Of a DNA stretch of 64,000 nucleotides, positions 19,495 through 29,440 are shown piece by piece. Source of the stretch: Pseudidiomarina mangrovi. GTDB taxonomy: Bacteria > Pseudomonadota > Gammaproteobacteria > Enterobacterales > Alteromonadaceae. Below the pieces are notes generated by a model. It had not been told where the DNA came from. It ran no database searches and saw only the letters and a program-made list of their open reading frames with translations. Numbering within the stretch: the stretch's first letter is position 1; every line of letters starts with the position of its first letter. A program made the position numbers and the translations under genes. Location of the stretch: assembly GCF_003999375.1 (NCBI RefSeq), contig NZ_RJLC01000014.1, positions 80,491-144,490 on the forward strand. Direction: 5' to 3'.

Positions 19495-20091
19495 TTAGCG
19501 AATAAACTGCTGCTGACTGAGGTAGTCGATCACCTGTTGCGCGGCTTGCTCACTGCTGAGCGTCATGGTGTTGAGCTGCAATTCTGGCGTCAGTGGCGGC
19601 TCATAAGGTGAACTAATTCCGGTAAAGTCGCTGATATCGCCACGCCGTGCACGTTGATACAGCCCCTTGCTGTCACGCTGTTCACATACCGCCAATGAAG
19701 CGTCAACAAAGACTTCAACAAAGCGCCCCTGTGGCAGCCGTTGTCGTACCGCATCACGGTCAGCACGTAACGGGCTTACGGCAGCAACTAACACGATTAA
19801 GCCAGCATCGATGAAGAGCTGACACAGCTCACCGATACGACGGCAATTTTCACTGCGATCAGCAACACTGAAGGATAAGTCGCGATTGAGGCCATGGCGA
19901 AGGTTATCACCATCTATGACATAGCTGTGATGCTGGCGCTGCAGTAACAGCTGATCGACCGCGTTAGCAAGGGTCGATTTGCCCGCGCCACTGAGGCCGG
20001 TAAACCATATCACCAGCGGCTGCTGCTGCTTCTGCTGGGCGCGCTGCTCGGCGCTCACTTGATGATTATGCCAGACAATGCTTGCGGTCAT
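19495..20091 (-). CDS. cysC: Adenylylsulfate kinase
   Basis: Phosphorylates adenylylsulfate to PAPS, the second sulfate-activation step. The 198-residue protein has Walker A GLSGAGKSTLANAV (about residue 37), the substrate region DGDNLRHGLNRDLSFS, and FVDASLAVCEQRDSKGLY typical of APS kinases. It is the first gene of the cysC-cysD-cysN run. The reductases (cysH, cysI, cysJ) are not in this window. Confidence 0.96.
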   Translation of the reverse strand: MTASIVWHNHQVSAEQRAQQKQQQPLVIWFTGLSGAGKSTLANAVDQLLLQRQHHSYVIDGDNLRHGLNRDLSFSVADRSENCRRIGELCQLFIDAGLIVLVAAVSPLRADRDAVRQRLPQGRFVEVFVDASLAVCEQRDSKGLYQRARRGDISDFTGISSPYEPPLTPELQLNTMTLSSEQAAQQVIDYLSQQQFIR

Positions 20092-20157
20092 TGCCGATTC
20101 CTTTTATCAGCCTTTGATTGGGTTATCATAACGAGGATTTTGCCAGATAACAGCAAC

Positions 20158-20188
20158 AAAAAAGCCAGTCGCTAAGAACTGGCTTTTT
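20158..20188. terminator. Intrinsic terminator after rpmG
   Basis: The inverted repeat AAAAGCCAGT / ACTGGCTTTT, with an 8-base loop, is flanked by A-runs on one side and T-runs on the other, so it can end transcription in either direction. It lies 30 bases beyond the rpmG stop, between rpmG and the start of cysC, and best serves the rpmB-rpmG transcript. Confidence 0.85.
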
Positions 20189-20217
20189 CGGTACGAGCTG
20201 ATTAAAAAGCAAATCAA

Positions 20218-20373
20218 TTACTTGATTTTGGCTTCTTTGAAAATCACGTGTTTACGAACCACTGGATCGAATTTTTTGATTTCCATTTTTTCAGGCATAG
20301 TACGTTTGTTTTTGTCGGTGGTGTAGAAGAAACCAGTACCGGCAGAAGAAACTAAACGGATCTTATCGCGCAT
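20218..20373 (-). CDS. rpmG: 50S ribosomal protein L33
   Basis: A 51-residue basic protein of the large ribosomal subunit, reading [19 protein letters not shown] at its start and ending FKEAKIK. It lacks the four zinc-binding cysteines of the C+ form, so it is the zinc-free type. It lies 11 bases after rpmB in the conserved rpmB-rpmG pair and is followed by a strong terminator. Confidence 0.97.
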   Translation of the reverse strand: MRDKIRLVSSAGTGFFYTTDKNKRTMPEKMEIKKFDPVVRKHVIFKEAKIK

Positions 20374-20384
20374 GGTCTAACTCC

Positions 20385-20621
20385 TTACACTTTAACGCCG
20401 CTGGCGCGCAAATCTGCAAGCACAGCGTCGATACCATTTTTATCGATAATGCGCATTGCTTTGGTAGAAATACGCAGCTTAACCCAACGCTTTTCTGATT
20501 CTACCCAGAAGCGGTGAGACTGAAGGTTCGGCAGGAAACGACGCTTGGTCGCGTTGTTTGCGTGCGAACGGTTGTTACCTGTTACTGGGCCTTTGCCTGT
20601 AACTTGACATACTCGTGACAT
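20385..20621 (-). CDS. rpmB: 50S ribosomal protein L28
   Basis: A 78-residue basic large-subunit protein with the family start [17 protein letters not shown], the [11 protein letters not shown] segment and the [12 protein letters not shown]-terminus. It is first in the rpmB-rpmG operon. GGAG lies ten bases before the ATG. The order coaBC / radC / rpmB / rpmG, with mutM nearby, matches the E. coli neighbourhood. Confidence 0.97.
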   Translation of the reverse strand: MSRVCQVTGKGPVTGNNRSHANNATKRRFLPNLQSHRFWVESEKRWVKLRISTKAMRIIDKNGIDAVLADLRASGVKV

Positions 20622-20694
20622 CGTTTTTTACTCCAAAATTGCTTCAAGCTCGCCTGTCGCCCATCGCGGCCTTGCCTTGAATCCGAGGGCGCAT

Positions 20695-20723
20695 TTTATA
20701 CAGCAAATCGGCCCAGCAATCAA
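20695..20723 (-). promoter_or_regulatory. Predicted sigma-70 promoter of rpmB-rpmG
   Basis: On the reverse strand, TTGATT (20723-20718) and TATAAA (20700-20695) are separated by 17 bases, about 75 bases upstream of the rpmB start. Spacing is ideal and each box has one mismatch or so. A strong promoter is expected for ribosomal protein genes. Confidence 0.6.
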
Positions 20724-20821
20724 GTGATCGCGGCTTTTTTTTGATCTTTTCTGATCATTCTGTTCATCAAGGTATACAGCCGCGCTACTTTACTCGAAAG
20801 CGCACAAAAGCGCTAGTATTT

Positions 20822-21499
20822 CTATAGCAATCCGCGTTCAGCAAAGGATACCGGGTGACCCGAGCCAATCACAAAATGATCCAGCAGTGCCACATCGATC
20901 AGCCCTAGTGCACGTTTTAAGCGCTCTGTGACGCGTTGATCCGCCTGGCTTGGTTCCGCCACTCCCGACGGATGATTATGTGCCAAGATCACCGCTGCGG
21001 CGTTGTACTGCATTACCAGTTTAATGATTTCGCGCGGGTACACTGGAGCCGCATTAATGGTGCCATGAAATAGCTCAACGTATTTCAATAAACGATGCTG
21101 ACTATCAAGCAGTAACACCACAAACACTTCACGTTCTTGGTGGCGTAATTGTGCGGTCAGATAGTCACGTACCATGGACGGCTGGGTAAAACCATCGGCA
21201 CGGCGCAATTGCCAAGCTAAATAGCGCCGTGAGATTTCCATCACCACCTGTAACTGCATGACCCGGGCTGGGCCCATGCCCGGCTGTTCTAGCAAGGCTG
21301 AGGCGGGGGCGGCGAGCATACCTCCTATACCATCAAAAGCGGCTAGTAAGTCACGGGCGTAGGTCACTACATCTTTGCCACGCATTCCGGTGCCTAATAA
21401 AATCGCCACCAGTTCGGCATCGGATAGCGTCGCCACGCCTAATTCTGCCATTTTCTCGCGGGGTCTTTCCTGCTGCGGCCATTGGTTAACTGTTGTCAT
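20822..21499 (-). CDS. radC: RadC family JAB-domain protein
   Basis: JAB1/MPN-like metalloprotein of unresolved function; the old DNA-repair assignment is disputed. With the start at 21499 (GGAG six bases upstream) it has 225 residues: an N-terminal helix-hairpin-helix-like region (about 20-95) and the JAB domain with metal motif AHNHPSGVAEPSQAD near residue 172. The longer open frame to 21583 has no good ribosome-binding site. It lies upstream of rpmB on the same strand. Confidence 0.94.
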   Translation of the reverse strand: MTTVNQWPQQERPREKMAELGVATLSDAELVAILLGTGMRGKDVVTYARDLLAAFDGIGGMLAAPASALLEQPGMGPARVMQLQVVMEISRRYLAWQLRRADGFTQPSMVRDYLTAQLRHQEREVFVVLLLDSQHRLLKYVELFHGTINAAPVYPREIIKLVMQYNAAAVILAHNHPSGVAEPSQADQRVTERLKRALGLIDVALLDHFVIGSGHPVSFAERGLL

Positions 21500-21535
21500 C
21501 TTGCTCTCCCTGCATCGATTGCTTCCATAGCGGCC

Positions 21536-21562
21536 CAAAAAAAAGCCACCGAACGGTGGCTT
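21536..21562 (-). terminator. Intrinsic terminator after the small lipoprotein gene
   Basis: On the reverse strand, GCCACCG-TT-CGGTGGC is followed by a run of eight T. It lies about 30 bases past the stop of the lipoprotein gene at 21591-21857 and ahead of radC, so it separates the two transcripts. Confidence 0.85.
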
Positions 21563-21590
21563 AGTTAGCGCGCTGGTCTGCACCAGTATA

Positions 21591-21857
21591 CTAGTTTTGT
21601 ACAGGGGTTAGCATTTGCCCTTGATAGTACTGCATGAACTCTTGCGCATCTTCACGATCTTGTTCAAGTTGCTTCAACGAGCGGCAGCTACGCTTTTTAA
21701 AGTTCGTACCGACAGTTTGTTCGCTACGACAGATATGCGTGACTTCTCCTGCGGCATTTAAAGTCCGAGAATAACCGTCCTCTAATTGCTCTTCTGTAGT
21801 GCTTGAACAGCCTGCTAACAGCAGAACTGCACTGACTATTCCAATAGTTGCTTTCAT
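21591..21857 (-). CDS. Small lipoprotein of unknown function
   Basis: 88 residues with a lipoprotein signal peptide ending in lipobox LLAGC, so it is probably anchored in the outer membrane. The mature part is short, charged and predicted helical. It has two cysteines framing CRSEQTVGTNFKKRSC, a motif I associate with small conserved proteins of Alteromonadales and neighbours but cannot name. It has its own terminator and is divergent from coaBC. Confidence 0.78.
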   Translation of the reverse strand: MKATIGIVSAVLLLAGCSSTTEEQLEDGYSRTLNAAGEVTHICRSEQTVGTNFKKRSCRSLKQLEQDREDAQEFMQYYQGQMLTPVQN

Positions 21858-22001
21858 AGTTTCGTCCTAATTGATTTAAGCCCTCTTACCTTACTTGTAC
21901 TTTTAGATCAATACCAGCATTAATATGTAACAAAACACTAACATTCCTTTTTTTCAAGCCTGTGTTATCTTAAGTAACGACTAAAAATGTAAGGACTTAC
22001 T

Positions 22002-23249
22002 ATGAGTGTATGTCAGGCCCAACCCTTACTGAATCGAAAAATCATGATTGGTATTAGTGGTGGCATAGCGGCTTATAAAATCCCAGAACTCGTGCGGCGC
22101 TTAAAAGATTGGGGCGCCGATGTGCGCTGCGTGATGACGCAAGGGGGGCAAGCCTTTATTACTCCCCTTACCCTACAAGCGGTATCGGGTAACCCGGTAC
22201 ACCATGACTTGCTCGACCCGAACGCTGAAGCGGCCATGGGCCATATTGAATTAGCCAAATGGGCCGACCTAGTGCTGATCGCACCGGCCAGCGCCAACAC
22301 TCTCGCGCAATTAGCTCATGGTCATGCCAGCGACTTACTGACTACTATTTGTCTGGCCACTGCGGCACCATTGCTGGTCGCACCCGCCATGAATCAACAA
22401 ATGTGGGCCCATGCCGCAGTGCAAGCGAACTGCGACACACTGCGCAGCCGTGGTGTACAAATCATTGCGCCGGATAGCGGCAGCCAAGCCTGTGGCGATG
22501 TCGGTGCTGGCCGCATGCCGGAGCCGCTGACCTTGCGTGATGTGATTGCCGCAGCATTAACTCCGGTTACCCCGGTGTTGGCTGGCAAACAGGTGGTAAT
22601 CACCGCAGGACCTACCCGCGAAGCTATCGATCCGGTGCGTTATCTCAGTAACCATAGCTCGGGCAAAATGGGCTTTGCCTTAGCCGCCGCAGCGCAGCAA
22701 CTGGGTGCCACGGTGACCCTAGTGGCAGGCCCGTGTCAGTTGCCTACGCCAGCGCAGGTTAAGCGCATTGATGTGATATCCGCCACAGATATGCTGGCAG
22801 CCGTTGAACAGCATATTGACGCGGCAGATATCTTTATTGGCTGTGCTGCCGTTGCTGATTATCGGCCACGCCAGGTTGGCGCTGACAAAATTAAAAAGCA
22901 ACATGACCAGATGCACATTGAGTTGGTCAAGAACCCCGATATATTAGCTACCGTCGCGGCCCGTAAAAATGCCCCGTTTACCATTGGCTTTGCTGCCGAG
23001 ACACAGCAGCTTGAACACTATGCCACGGGTAAACTGCAGGCCAAAAAACTCGCCTTAATTGCTGCCAACAATGTCAGCGATAGCAGCATTGGCTTCAATA
23101 GCGACGACAATGCCATGCAATTATTTTGGCACGACCCAGCCGGTCAAATACAACAACGCACATTAGAGAAAGCCAGCAAGTCTGCTATTGCTATCGCTAT
23201 TTTGCAGCACGCCGCTGGCTTAATGGCAGCCACTTCATCTCAACCATAA
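22002..23249 (+). CDS. coaBC: Bifunctional phosphopantothenoylcysteine decarboxylase / synthase
   Basis: Two coenzyme A steps: ligation of cysteine to 4'-phosphopantothenate (CoaB) and decarboxylation to 4'-phosphopantetheine (CoaC). The 415-residue protein begins with the flavin-binding CoaC domain ([18 protein letters not shown], active-site PAMNQQMW, about residues 1-190). The CoaB domain follows ([25 protein letters not shown], about 195-400), with the CTP-recognition lysine region ADKIKK. slmA follows ten bases downstream. Confidence 0.96.
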   Translation: MSVCQAQPLLNRKIMIGISGGIAAYKIPELVRRLKDWGADVRCVMTQGGQAFITPLTLQAVSGNPVHHDLLDPNAEAAMGHIELAKWADLVLIAPASANTLAQLAHGHASDLLTTICLATAAPLLVAPAMNQQMWAHAAVQANCDTLRSRGVQIIAPDSGSQACGDVGAGRMPEPLTLRDVIAAALTPVTPVLAGKQVVITAGPTREAIDPVRYLSNHSSGKMGFALAAAAQQLGATVTLVAGPCQLPTPAQVKRIDVISATDMLAAVEQHIDAADIFIGCAAVADYRPRQVGADKIKKQHDQMHIELVKNPDILATVAARKNAPFTIGFAAETQQLEHYATGKLQAKKLALIAANNVSDSSIGFNSDDNAMQLFWHDPAGQIQQRTLEKASKSAIAIAILQHAAGLMAATSSQP

Positions 23250-23259
23250 GGAGTTTTGC

Positions 23260-23844
23260 GTGGTCGCGAAACAAGATAAAAAACAGCAAATTCTCGGCGC
23301 CCTAGCGACTATGTTAGAGACTAGCCCTGGCCAACGTATCACCACCGCTCGCTTAGCCGCCGAATTGGGTGTATCAGAAGCAGCGCTATACCGACATTTC
23401 CCATCTAAAGCGCGGATGTTTGAGGGTCTGATTGAGTTCACCGAAAGCGCTATTTTAGCCAACATCAACCAAATCATGGAACGCGAGAAAGATACCTTAG
23501 TACGCTGCGAACTGATGGTTCGGGTGCTGCTCACCTTCGTTGAGCGCAACCCTGGCATTACCCGCGTGCTCACCGGCGATGCCTTACTCGGTGAACATGA
23601 ACGGTTACGTAGCCGCGTAGGCGGCTTATTCGACAAGATCGAAGCCAACATCAAACAAGCATTGCGCGAACGGCGCCTGCGCGAACAGGTACAAACCAGT
23701 GTCGACGAGGGCTTGCTAGCTAATCTGTTGATGGCTTATGCCGAAGGTAAAATTGCCCAGTTTGTGCGCTCAGAGTTTAAGCGCCCGCCAACCGAGCACT
23801 TTGCTGAGCAATGGCAGGTTATGGCTCGCCAATTACTGGCGTGA
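23260..23844 (+). CDS. slmA: Nucleoid occlusion factor SlmA (TetR family)
   Basis: DNA-binding protein that blocks FtsZ assembly over the nucleoid. The 194-residue protein has an N-terminal helix-turn-helix ([20 protein letters not shown], residues 28-47) followed by SlmA-type sequence ([16 protein letters not shown]) and an all-helical C-terminal domain. The start is GTG, supported by AAGGAG six bases upstream. It is co-oriented with coaBC and overlaps convergent gpsA by 26 bases. Confidence 0.95.
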   Translation: MVAKQDKKQQILGALATMLETSPGQRITTARLAAELGVSEAALYRHFPSKARMFEGLIEFTESAILANINQIMEREKDTLVRCELMVRVLLTFVERNPGITRVLTGDALLGEHERLRSRVGGLFDKIEANIKQALRERRLREQVQTSVDEGLLANLLMAYAEGKIAQFVRSEFKRPPTEHFAEQWQVMARQLLA

Positions 23845-24871
23845 TCGGCGTATTGGCTGGGCTCGCAACGGTTTCAGAGGTGCGCGCCCGGCTAAGCAAA
23901 TTCATCGCAGCTTGTTGCGGTGTGGTATCGCCATACAGCACATTGTACATCTGTTCACAGATTGGCATTTCCACACCGTGGCGTTTTGCTAACGCCAACA
24001 CTTCACGGGTGTTACGATAGCCTTCCACGGCTTGGCCAATTTCTTTCATGGCTTGCTGAACGCTTTTACCCTGACCCAGTGCCAAGCCTAAGCGCCGATT
24101 ACGCGATTGGTTGTCGGTGCAGGTTAAAATCAAATCACCTAAGCCTGCCATACCGGTAAAGGTTTCTGGCCGTGCGCCTAACTTCAGGCCTAACCGCGTC
24201 ATTTCGGCTAAACCGCGGGTGATCAGTGCCGTACGGGCGTTGGCGCCAAAGCCAATGCCATCGGCCATACCGGCACCAATGGCAATCACGTTTTTGATCG
24301 CGCCACCGAGCTGCACGCCAATGAAATCATCGTTGGTATACACCCGAAAGCTTTTATCGCAATGCAGTAATTCGGATAAATCATCGACAAAGCTTGGATC
24401 AGTTGACGACATAGAAATAGCGGTCGGCAAGCCTTTGGCCATTTCCATAGCAAAGGTTGGCCCAGACAACACGGCTAAGGCATGCTCAGTACCGAGGATC
24501 TCTTCTGCCACCTCAAATAACAAGCGTCCAGTTTCGGGCTCCAGCCCTTTGCTGGCCCAGGCGATGCGGGCGTCGGCAGCAATATGCGGTTTGATATCTT
24601 GCAGCAATTGTTTGAAGGCGCTGCTTGGCACCACCACCACAATGTTGCGAGCATCTTTCACCGCGTCCACCAAGTCATCGGTGACGGTGAGGGTATCAGG
24701 GAATTGCACGCCGGGCAGGTAACGGGCGTTTTGCCGATGTGCCGCCATAGCAGCAATTTGGTCGCTATCACGACCCCACAAACAGGTCGGCGTACCCCGT
24801 CTGGCAAAGCAAAGTGCTAGGGCGGTTCCGTAAGAACCGGCGCCTAGCACGGTGACTTGCGTATTACGCAT
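23819..24871 (-). CDS. gpsA: Glycerol-3-phosphate dehydrogenase [NAD(P)+]
   Basis: Reduces dihydroxyacetone phosphate to sn-glycerol 3-phosphate for phospholipid synthesis. In 350 residues it has the N-terminal nucleotide motif [43 protein letters not shown] and the catalytic-lysine region [13 protein letters not shown]. The last 15 or so residues after the usual end are a loose tail, and this is the part that overlaps slmA. secB lies 23 bases upstream, as in E. coli. Confidence 0.96.
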   Translation of the reverse strand: MRNTQVTVLGAGSYGTALALCFARRGTPTCLWGRDSDQIAAMAAHRQNARYLPGVQFPDTLTVTDDLVDAVKDARNIVVVVPSSAFKQLLQDIKPHIAADARIAWASKGLEPETGRLLFEVAEEILGTEHALAVLSGPTFAMEMAKGLPTAISMSSTDPSFVDDLSELLHCDKSFRVYTNDDFIGVQLGGAIKNVIAIGAGMADGIGFGANARTALITRGLAEMTRLGLKLGARPETFTGMAGLGDLILTCTDNQSRNRRLGLALGQGKSVQQAMKEIGQAVEGYRNTREVLALAKRHGVEMPICEQMYNVLYGDTTPQQAAMNLLSRARTSETVASPANTPITPVIGEP

Positions 24872-24894
24872 AAGCGGCGTAAAGAGCCAATTGC

Positions 24895-25401
24895 TTAGGC
24901 GTCAAGCTTAGCAGCTTCAGCTTGTTGTTGTGCACGCTGTTGCAAATGCTGAGCATACACAGCGTCAAAGTTAACCGGCGCTAAGTTCAATTGCGGGAAG
25001 CTGGCACGGCTTACTAAGCTAGCAAGACACTCACGCGCATATGGGAACAAGATGTTCGGGCAGAATGCACCTAACAACTGCGCCACTTGCGCTGGCTCTA
25101 AGCTATCTGAAATGGTGAAGATACCGGCTTGATGAACTTCGGCCAGGAAGGCTACGTCATCACCAATTTTGTTGGTGGCAGTCACTTTCAGGACCACTTC
25201 GTACACGTTGTCTTCAATTTTGGTGTTTTTAACGTTGAGGTCTAAACCTAACTCTGGCTGCCACTCTTTACGGAAGATACTTGGCACGTTAGGTGCTTCG
25301 AAGGATACATCCTTGGTATAGATGCGTTGAATTGCGAATGCTTGTTGCTGTGGTTGTGCGTTTGCTTCTGCAGCGCCATTTACTTGCTGTTCGTCAGCCA
25401 T
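24895..25401 (-). CDS. secB: Protein-export chaperone SecB
   Basis: Tetrameric cytosolic chaperone that keeps preproteins unfolded and hands them to SecA. The 168-residue protein has a Gln/Ala-rich N-terminus, then [19 protein letters not shown] and the [20 protein letters not shown] block typical of SecB. The ATG at 25401 is nine bases from AGGA; an ATG two codons earlier (25407) is possible but too close to that site. Confidence 0.96.
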   Translation of the reverse strand: MADEQQVNGAAEANAQPQQQAFAIQRIYTKDVSFEAPNVPSIFRKEWQPELGLDLNVKNTKIEDNVYEVVLKVTATNKIGDDVAFLAEVHQAGIFTISDSLEPAQVAQLLGAFCPNILFPYARECLASLVSRASFPQLNLAPVNFDAVYAQHLQQRAQQQAEAAKLDA

Positions 25402-25459
25402 GCTCATACTTCCTATAGATAAATTAAAATTAAAAATGGGTGTGGCCTAAAGCCTTTGG

Positions 25460-25888
25460 TTATTTCTTAACCAATGGAAAACTAGCACCTTGCCAAGCTG
25501 AAATACCGCCTTGCAGGACCGCCACTTTTTCAAAACCAGCTTTGCTCAACGCAGTTGCAGACGCTTTGGCCGTCATTCCGGTTGCACATACCACAACAAT
25601 GGGGGCTGATTTATACTTCTCAAGTGCGTTGGTGTCATTTTTCCGGATCCGCTCAGCGGTGATGTTGAGGGCGCCAGAAATATGCCCCTTACGAAACTCA
25701 TCGATTGAGCGAATATCAACAAACACGCCATTGTTGCGGTCGACCGCCAAGGTAGCTTGCTGCGGTTGCAGTAATTGCACCGGCGACAGCTTCGCTTGAA
25801 TGGTGGTGACAATGATTGCAAGCAGTAACACCACCCACAAAATACTCATAAAATAGTGGTCGGCGGCGAAAGCGAGGATTTGCTCCAT
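25460..25888 (-). CDS. Membrane-anchored rhodanese-like protein (YibN type)
   Basis: 142 residues: an N-terminal membrane helix (about residues 16-32) and a rhodanese domain with VDIRSIDEFRKGHISGALNI and the active-site cysteine loop VVCATGMTAKAS. Sulfur transfer is the family role; the substrate is unknown. The position beside secB and divergent from gpmI matches E. coli yibN. The glutaredoxin gene grxC, which sits between yibN and secB in E. coli, is missing here. Confidence 0.88.
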   Translation of the reverse strand: MEQILAFAADHYFMSILWVVLLLAIIVTTIQAKLSPVQLLQPQQATLAVDRNNGVFVDIRSIDEFRKGHISGALNITAERIRKNDTNALEKYKSAPIVVVCATGMTAKASATALSKAGFEKVAVLQGGISAWQGASFPLVKK

Positions 25889-26054
25889 CGATGAATAACT
25901 CCAGCTGAAAAAATCACGCAGAAGAGTATACCTGCTGCAATCGCCAATACCAGCAAAATTTGGCGGCATTTAGCTCCGACAACGGGTGCGTTAGCAGCGA
26001 AAATCACATAAAATGGTGGCCTAATTTGATGCTTTGTTGAGCGCTGAGGATGTC

Positions 26055-27587
26055 ATGGCTAAATCTCACACCCCATTAGCACTACTGATTTTGGATGGCT
26101 GGGGCTATCGCGAAGAAACTCAAGACAACGCCATTGCGGCGGCCAACACCCCCAACATGGACGCGCTGTGGGCGCGTTACCCGCGCACCTTGGTGGACGG
26201 CTCAGGCATGGCCGTTGGCTTGCCTGATGGGCAAATGGGTAATTCAGAAGTAGGCCATGTCAATTTAGGCGCTGGTCGCATTGTCTATCAAGACTTCACC
26301 CGTATCAGCAAAGCCATTGCTGATGGCGACTTTTATAGCAATCCAGTACTCACCAAAGCGGTCGATGACGCCATTTTAAACGGTGGTGCAGTGCATATTA
26401 TGGGCTTGTTATCGCCAGGTGGCGTGCATAGTCACGAGGACCATATCGTGGCGATGATTGAATTGGCGGCACAACGCGGTGCTAGCCAAATCTACTTGCA
26501 TGCCTTCCTGGATGGCCGCGATACCCCGCCGCGTTCAGCACTTGCCTCAATCGAGCGCTGCGAAGCCACGTTTAATCGCCTTGGTGTGGGTCGCTTTGCC
26601 TCGGTGTGTGGCCGTTACTTTGCTATGGACCGTGACAAGCGTTGGGACCGCGTTGAGCAAGCCTGGCGCTTATTGGTGGATGCCGACGCGGCGCTAAATG
26701 CCGAGAGCGCAAGTAGTGCCCTGCAGCAGGCTTACCAACGCGATGAAAGTGATGAATTTGTCAAACCAACATTGATTGCCGGTGGTGCGCCGATTGTCGA
26801 TGGCGATAGTGTGGTATTTATGAACTTTCGCGCCGACCGCGCGCGCGAAATCAGCCAAGCCTTTTTACATCGCGACTTTAGCGGCTTTGAACGGCAACGG
26901 CAGCCAGCCTTGGCGCATTATGTGATGCTGACCGAGTATTCCAGCGATTTAACCGGTGCTATTGCCTACCCGACTGAGAACCTCAATAACGTATTAGGTG
27001 ATTGGCTGGCACAGCATGACTACAGTCAATTACGCATTGCCGAGACCGAAAAATATGCCCACGTCACCTTTTTCTTCAGCGGTGGCCGCGAGCAGCTGTT
27101 TGACGGTGAAGAACGTATTTTGGTGCCATCACCCAATGTCGCTACCTATGACTTACAGCCTGAAATGAGCGCCGAACAAGTCACCGATGCGCTGGTGGAT
27201 TCTATTCTAGCGCGCCGCCACGACGTGATTATTTGTAACTATGCCAACGGCGATATGGTCGGCCATACCGGCAATTTTGCCGCAGCAGTTAAAGCCATTG
27301 AAGCGGTCGATCAGTGTGTTGGCCGCGTGGTTGCTGCGTTGCAGCAAGTGGGCGGTGAATGTTTGATTACCGCCGATCACGGTAATGCCGAGCAAATGCA
27401 CGACCATAGCACCGGTCAATCGCATACTGCGCATACCTGTGAGCTGGTGCCATTTATTTATGTCGGCCGCGAGGCGCAAGTACGTGATGGTGCGCGCTTG
27501 TCTGATGTAGCGCCTACCATGCTGCACTTACTAGGCTTACCGCAGCCGCCAGAAATGACTGGCTCGCCTATTATGGTTGTGAAGTAG
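26055..27587 (+). CDS. gpmI: 2,3-bisphosphoglycerate-independent phosphoglycerate mutase
   Basis: Interconverts 3- and 2-phosphoglycerate in glycolysis and gluconeogenesis, using two metal ions. The 510-residue protein has the alkaline-phosphatase-like metal site at ILDGWGYRE, the phosphoserine loop [23 protein letters not shown] and the late metal ligands [10 protein letters not shown]. The ATG at 26055, with GAGGA just upstream, is preferred over a TTG at 26034. envC follows after three bases. Confidence 0.96.
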   Translation: MAKSHTPLALLILDGWGYREETQDNAIAAANTPNMDALWARYPRTLVDGSGMAVGLPDGQMGNSEVGHVNLGAGRIVYQDFTRISKAIADGDFYSNPVLTKAVDDAILNGGAVHIMGLLSPGGVHSHEDHIVAMIELAAQRGASQIYLHAFLDGRDTPPRSALASIERCEATFNRLGVGRFASVCGRYFAMDRDKRWDRVEQAWRLLVDADAALNAESASSALQQAYQRDESDEFVKPTLIAGGAPIVDGDSVVFMNFRADRAREISQAFLHRDFSGFERQRQPALAHYVMLTEYSSDLTGAIAYPTENLNNVLGDWLAQHDYSQLRIAETEKYAHVTFFFSGGREQLFDGEERILVPSPNVATYDLQPEMSAEQVTDALVDSILARRHDVIICNYANGDMVGHTGNFAAAVKAIEAVDQCVGRVVAALQQVGGECLITADHGNAEQMHDHSTGQSHTAHTCELVPFIYVGREAQVRDGARLSDVAPTMLHLLGLPQPPEMTGSPIMVVK

Positions 27588-27590
27588 CCC

Positions 27591-28733
27591 ATGCGCACTG
27601 TGGCGCTGTCACTGCTAGTCTGTGCACTTCTGGCGCAGCCAGGTGTTGTCCTGGCACAAACGCCCAGCAGTGCCGAACAGGCAGCCACTGAAGCGCAACT
27701 GAAAGCCATCGCCGATGCACTGAAGCAGCGCGAAGCTGCAATGGGCCAGCGTAATCAGCAACTGACCTTGACCGAACGCGAATTACAGCAGTTGGAGCGG
27801 CAAATCAGTACCGTTGCTGCTGAACTCAACGGCACCGAACAGCAGTTACGCAGCAGCCGCAGTAAGCTCACCGAATTGGCCCAGCAGCAGCTGGTTTTAG
27901 AGCAGCAACAGCAGCAGCAAGTGGCGCTATTGGCGCAGCAGTTAGACCGTGCCTATCGCATTGGCCAGCATGATTTTCTCAAGCTCATTTTAAACCAAGA
28001 AGACCCAGCCAAACTTGAGCGTATGCTCGGCTACTACGGCTATTTTAACCGCGCCCGTATGGCCGAACTACAGGCCTTACAAACCATCGAGCAAGAGCTC
28101 GAGACGGTACGCACACAGACTACCGAACAACAGCAACAACTGGAACAACAACTGGCAACACAGCGCCGCCAACAAGGCGTACTGCAAGAACAGCAACGTG
28201 AACAAAAAGCGCTAATCACCCGCCTGCAACGGGAGCAATCGGCCGATCAGCAGCAGATCGAAAAGCTACGTCGTGACCAAGAAGAATTAGAACAGGTGTT
28301 AGCGGCAATTATTGCCGCCTTGCGTGATGAACCACGCTTGGTGGGCTTAAGCGCTTTGAAAGGGCGTTTAGGCTGGCCGGTTCAAGGCCGCGTGCAACGA
28401 TTATTTGGCACTCAACGCAGCAGCGGCGTGAGCTGGAAAGGCGTGATGATTGAAGCCGCTGCTGGTACTCCCATCACCGCAATTGCCGACGGGCGTATTT
28501 TATTCGCCAACTGGATGCGCGGCTTTGGCTTACTACTGGTGGTAGATCATGGCGATGGTTACCTAACCCTCTACGGCCACACCCAAACGGTGATCCCAGC
28601 GGTTGGTGCCACGGTGCGCAAAGGCGATACCATTGCCTTAGTTGGACAAAGCGGCGGGCAAACCGCACCGGCGTTGTATTTTGAGATACGGGTCAATGGC
28701 AATGCCGTAAACCCGACCCAGTGGGTGCGTTAA
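27591..28733 (+). CDS. envC: Murein hydrolase activator EnvC
   Basis: Periplasmic factor that switches on amidases at the septum so daughter cells can separate, acting with FtsEX, which is encoded nearby at 30454-32108. The 380-residue protein has a signal peptide ending VLAQT, two long Gln/Glu-rich coiled coils (about residues 30-240) and a C-terminal LytM/M23 domain. The LytM zinc ligands are degraded (SWKGVMIEA where active enzymes carry His and Asp), as in E. coli EnvC, so it should activate rather than cut. Confidence 0.93.
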   Translation: MRTVALSLLVCALLAQPGVVLAQTPSSAEQAATEAQLKAIADALKQREAAMGQRNQQLTLTERELQQLERQISTVAAELNGTEQQLRSSRSKLTELAQQQLVLEQQQQQQVALLAQQLDRAYRIGQHDFLKLILNQEDPAKLERMLGYYGYFNRARMAELQALQTIEQELETVRTQTTEQQQQLEQQLATQRRQQGVLQEQQREQKALITRLQREQSADQQQIEKLRRDQEELEQVLAAIIAALRDEPRLVGLSALKGRLGWPVQGRVQRLFGTQRSSGVSWKGVMIEAAAGTPITAIADGRILFANWMRGFGLLLVVDHGDGYLTLYGHTQTVIPAVGATVRKGDTIALVGQSGGQTAPALYFEIRVNGNAVNPTQWVR

Positions 28734-29440
28734 TGGTGCGTTGGCTGCTTTTAGTTATCGCCTTGCATAGCCTACCGGCCATCGCCACCAATATTCGTAT
28801 TGCCGTAGTTATTGATGATCTCGGTAATAGCCAACAGCATCAACGATTCGCCAGCTTACCTGGGCCACTGACACTCGCTGTGTTACCGCACACCCCCTAT
28901 GCCGAGAGCATTGCTACCACAGCCCAAGCGCAGCACGAAATTATTGTGCATATGCCGATGCAGCCGCGCGGTAGCGCCGATGCCGGTTCCGGCATGCTCT
29001 CAAGTGGCCATAACCAACCGGAACTATTAGCCACTCTTGATGCTGCGCTTGCCACCGTGCCCTTTGCCCGCGGTATCAACAATCATATGGGTAGCGAGCT
29101 AACCGCTGATAGCACGGCTATGTATTGGCTAATGGCGGGGCTTGCCGAGCGTGGTTTGTATTTTTTAGATAGCCGTACCCATGCCGATACGGTAGCCGAG
29201 ACTGCCGCTGATCAATTGGGATTACCGGTAGCGCGGCGCCATGTGTTCTTAGATAACGAGGCCACCACTGAAGGGCTCAATGTGGCGTGGGCGGAACTGC
29301 TCAAACAAGCGCAGCAACAGGGCTTTGCCATTGCCATTGGCCATCCGCACGAGGCGACATACCAATTACTTAAGCGCGAGTTACCGCGCTTAAGTGAACA
29401 ACAGATTGAATTGGTCAAGGTATCAGCGCTGCTGCGCTGA
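28733..29440 (+). CDS. Divergent polysaccharide deacetylase family protein (YibQ)
   Basis: Exported protein of the divergent NodB-like family (DUF610). The 235-residue protein has an N-terminal signal (about residues 1-18), then AVVIDDLGNS, the strand LTLAVLPHTPY, IIVHMPMQPRG and GINNHMGSEL. These motifs keep the deacetylase fold, but substrate and activity are unproven. The start ATG shares one base with the envC stop (TAATG). An upstream GTG at 28721 is less likely. The stop abuts the rpoH stop with no gap. Confidence 0.9.
   Translation: MVRWLLLVIALHSLPAIATNIRIAVVIDDLGNSQQHQRFASLPGPLTLAVLPHTPYAESIATTAQAQHEIIVHMPMQPRGSADAGSGMLSSGHNQPELLATLDAALATVPFARGINNHMGSELTADSTAMYWLMAGLAERGLYFLDSRTHADTVAETAADQLGLPVARRHVFLDNEATTEGLNVAWAELLKQAQQQGFAIAIGHPHEATYQLLKRELPRLSEQQIELVKVSALLR

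Noticed and set aside
24111-24722. Long forward-strand open frame of about 200 codons opposite gpsA
   Set aside because: It is entirely antisense to a gpsA gene with intact motifs and its translation is low-complexity Ser/Ala/Pro-rich, typical of a shadow frame.
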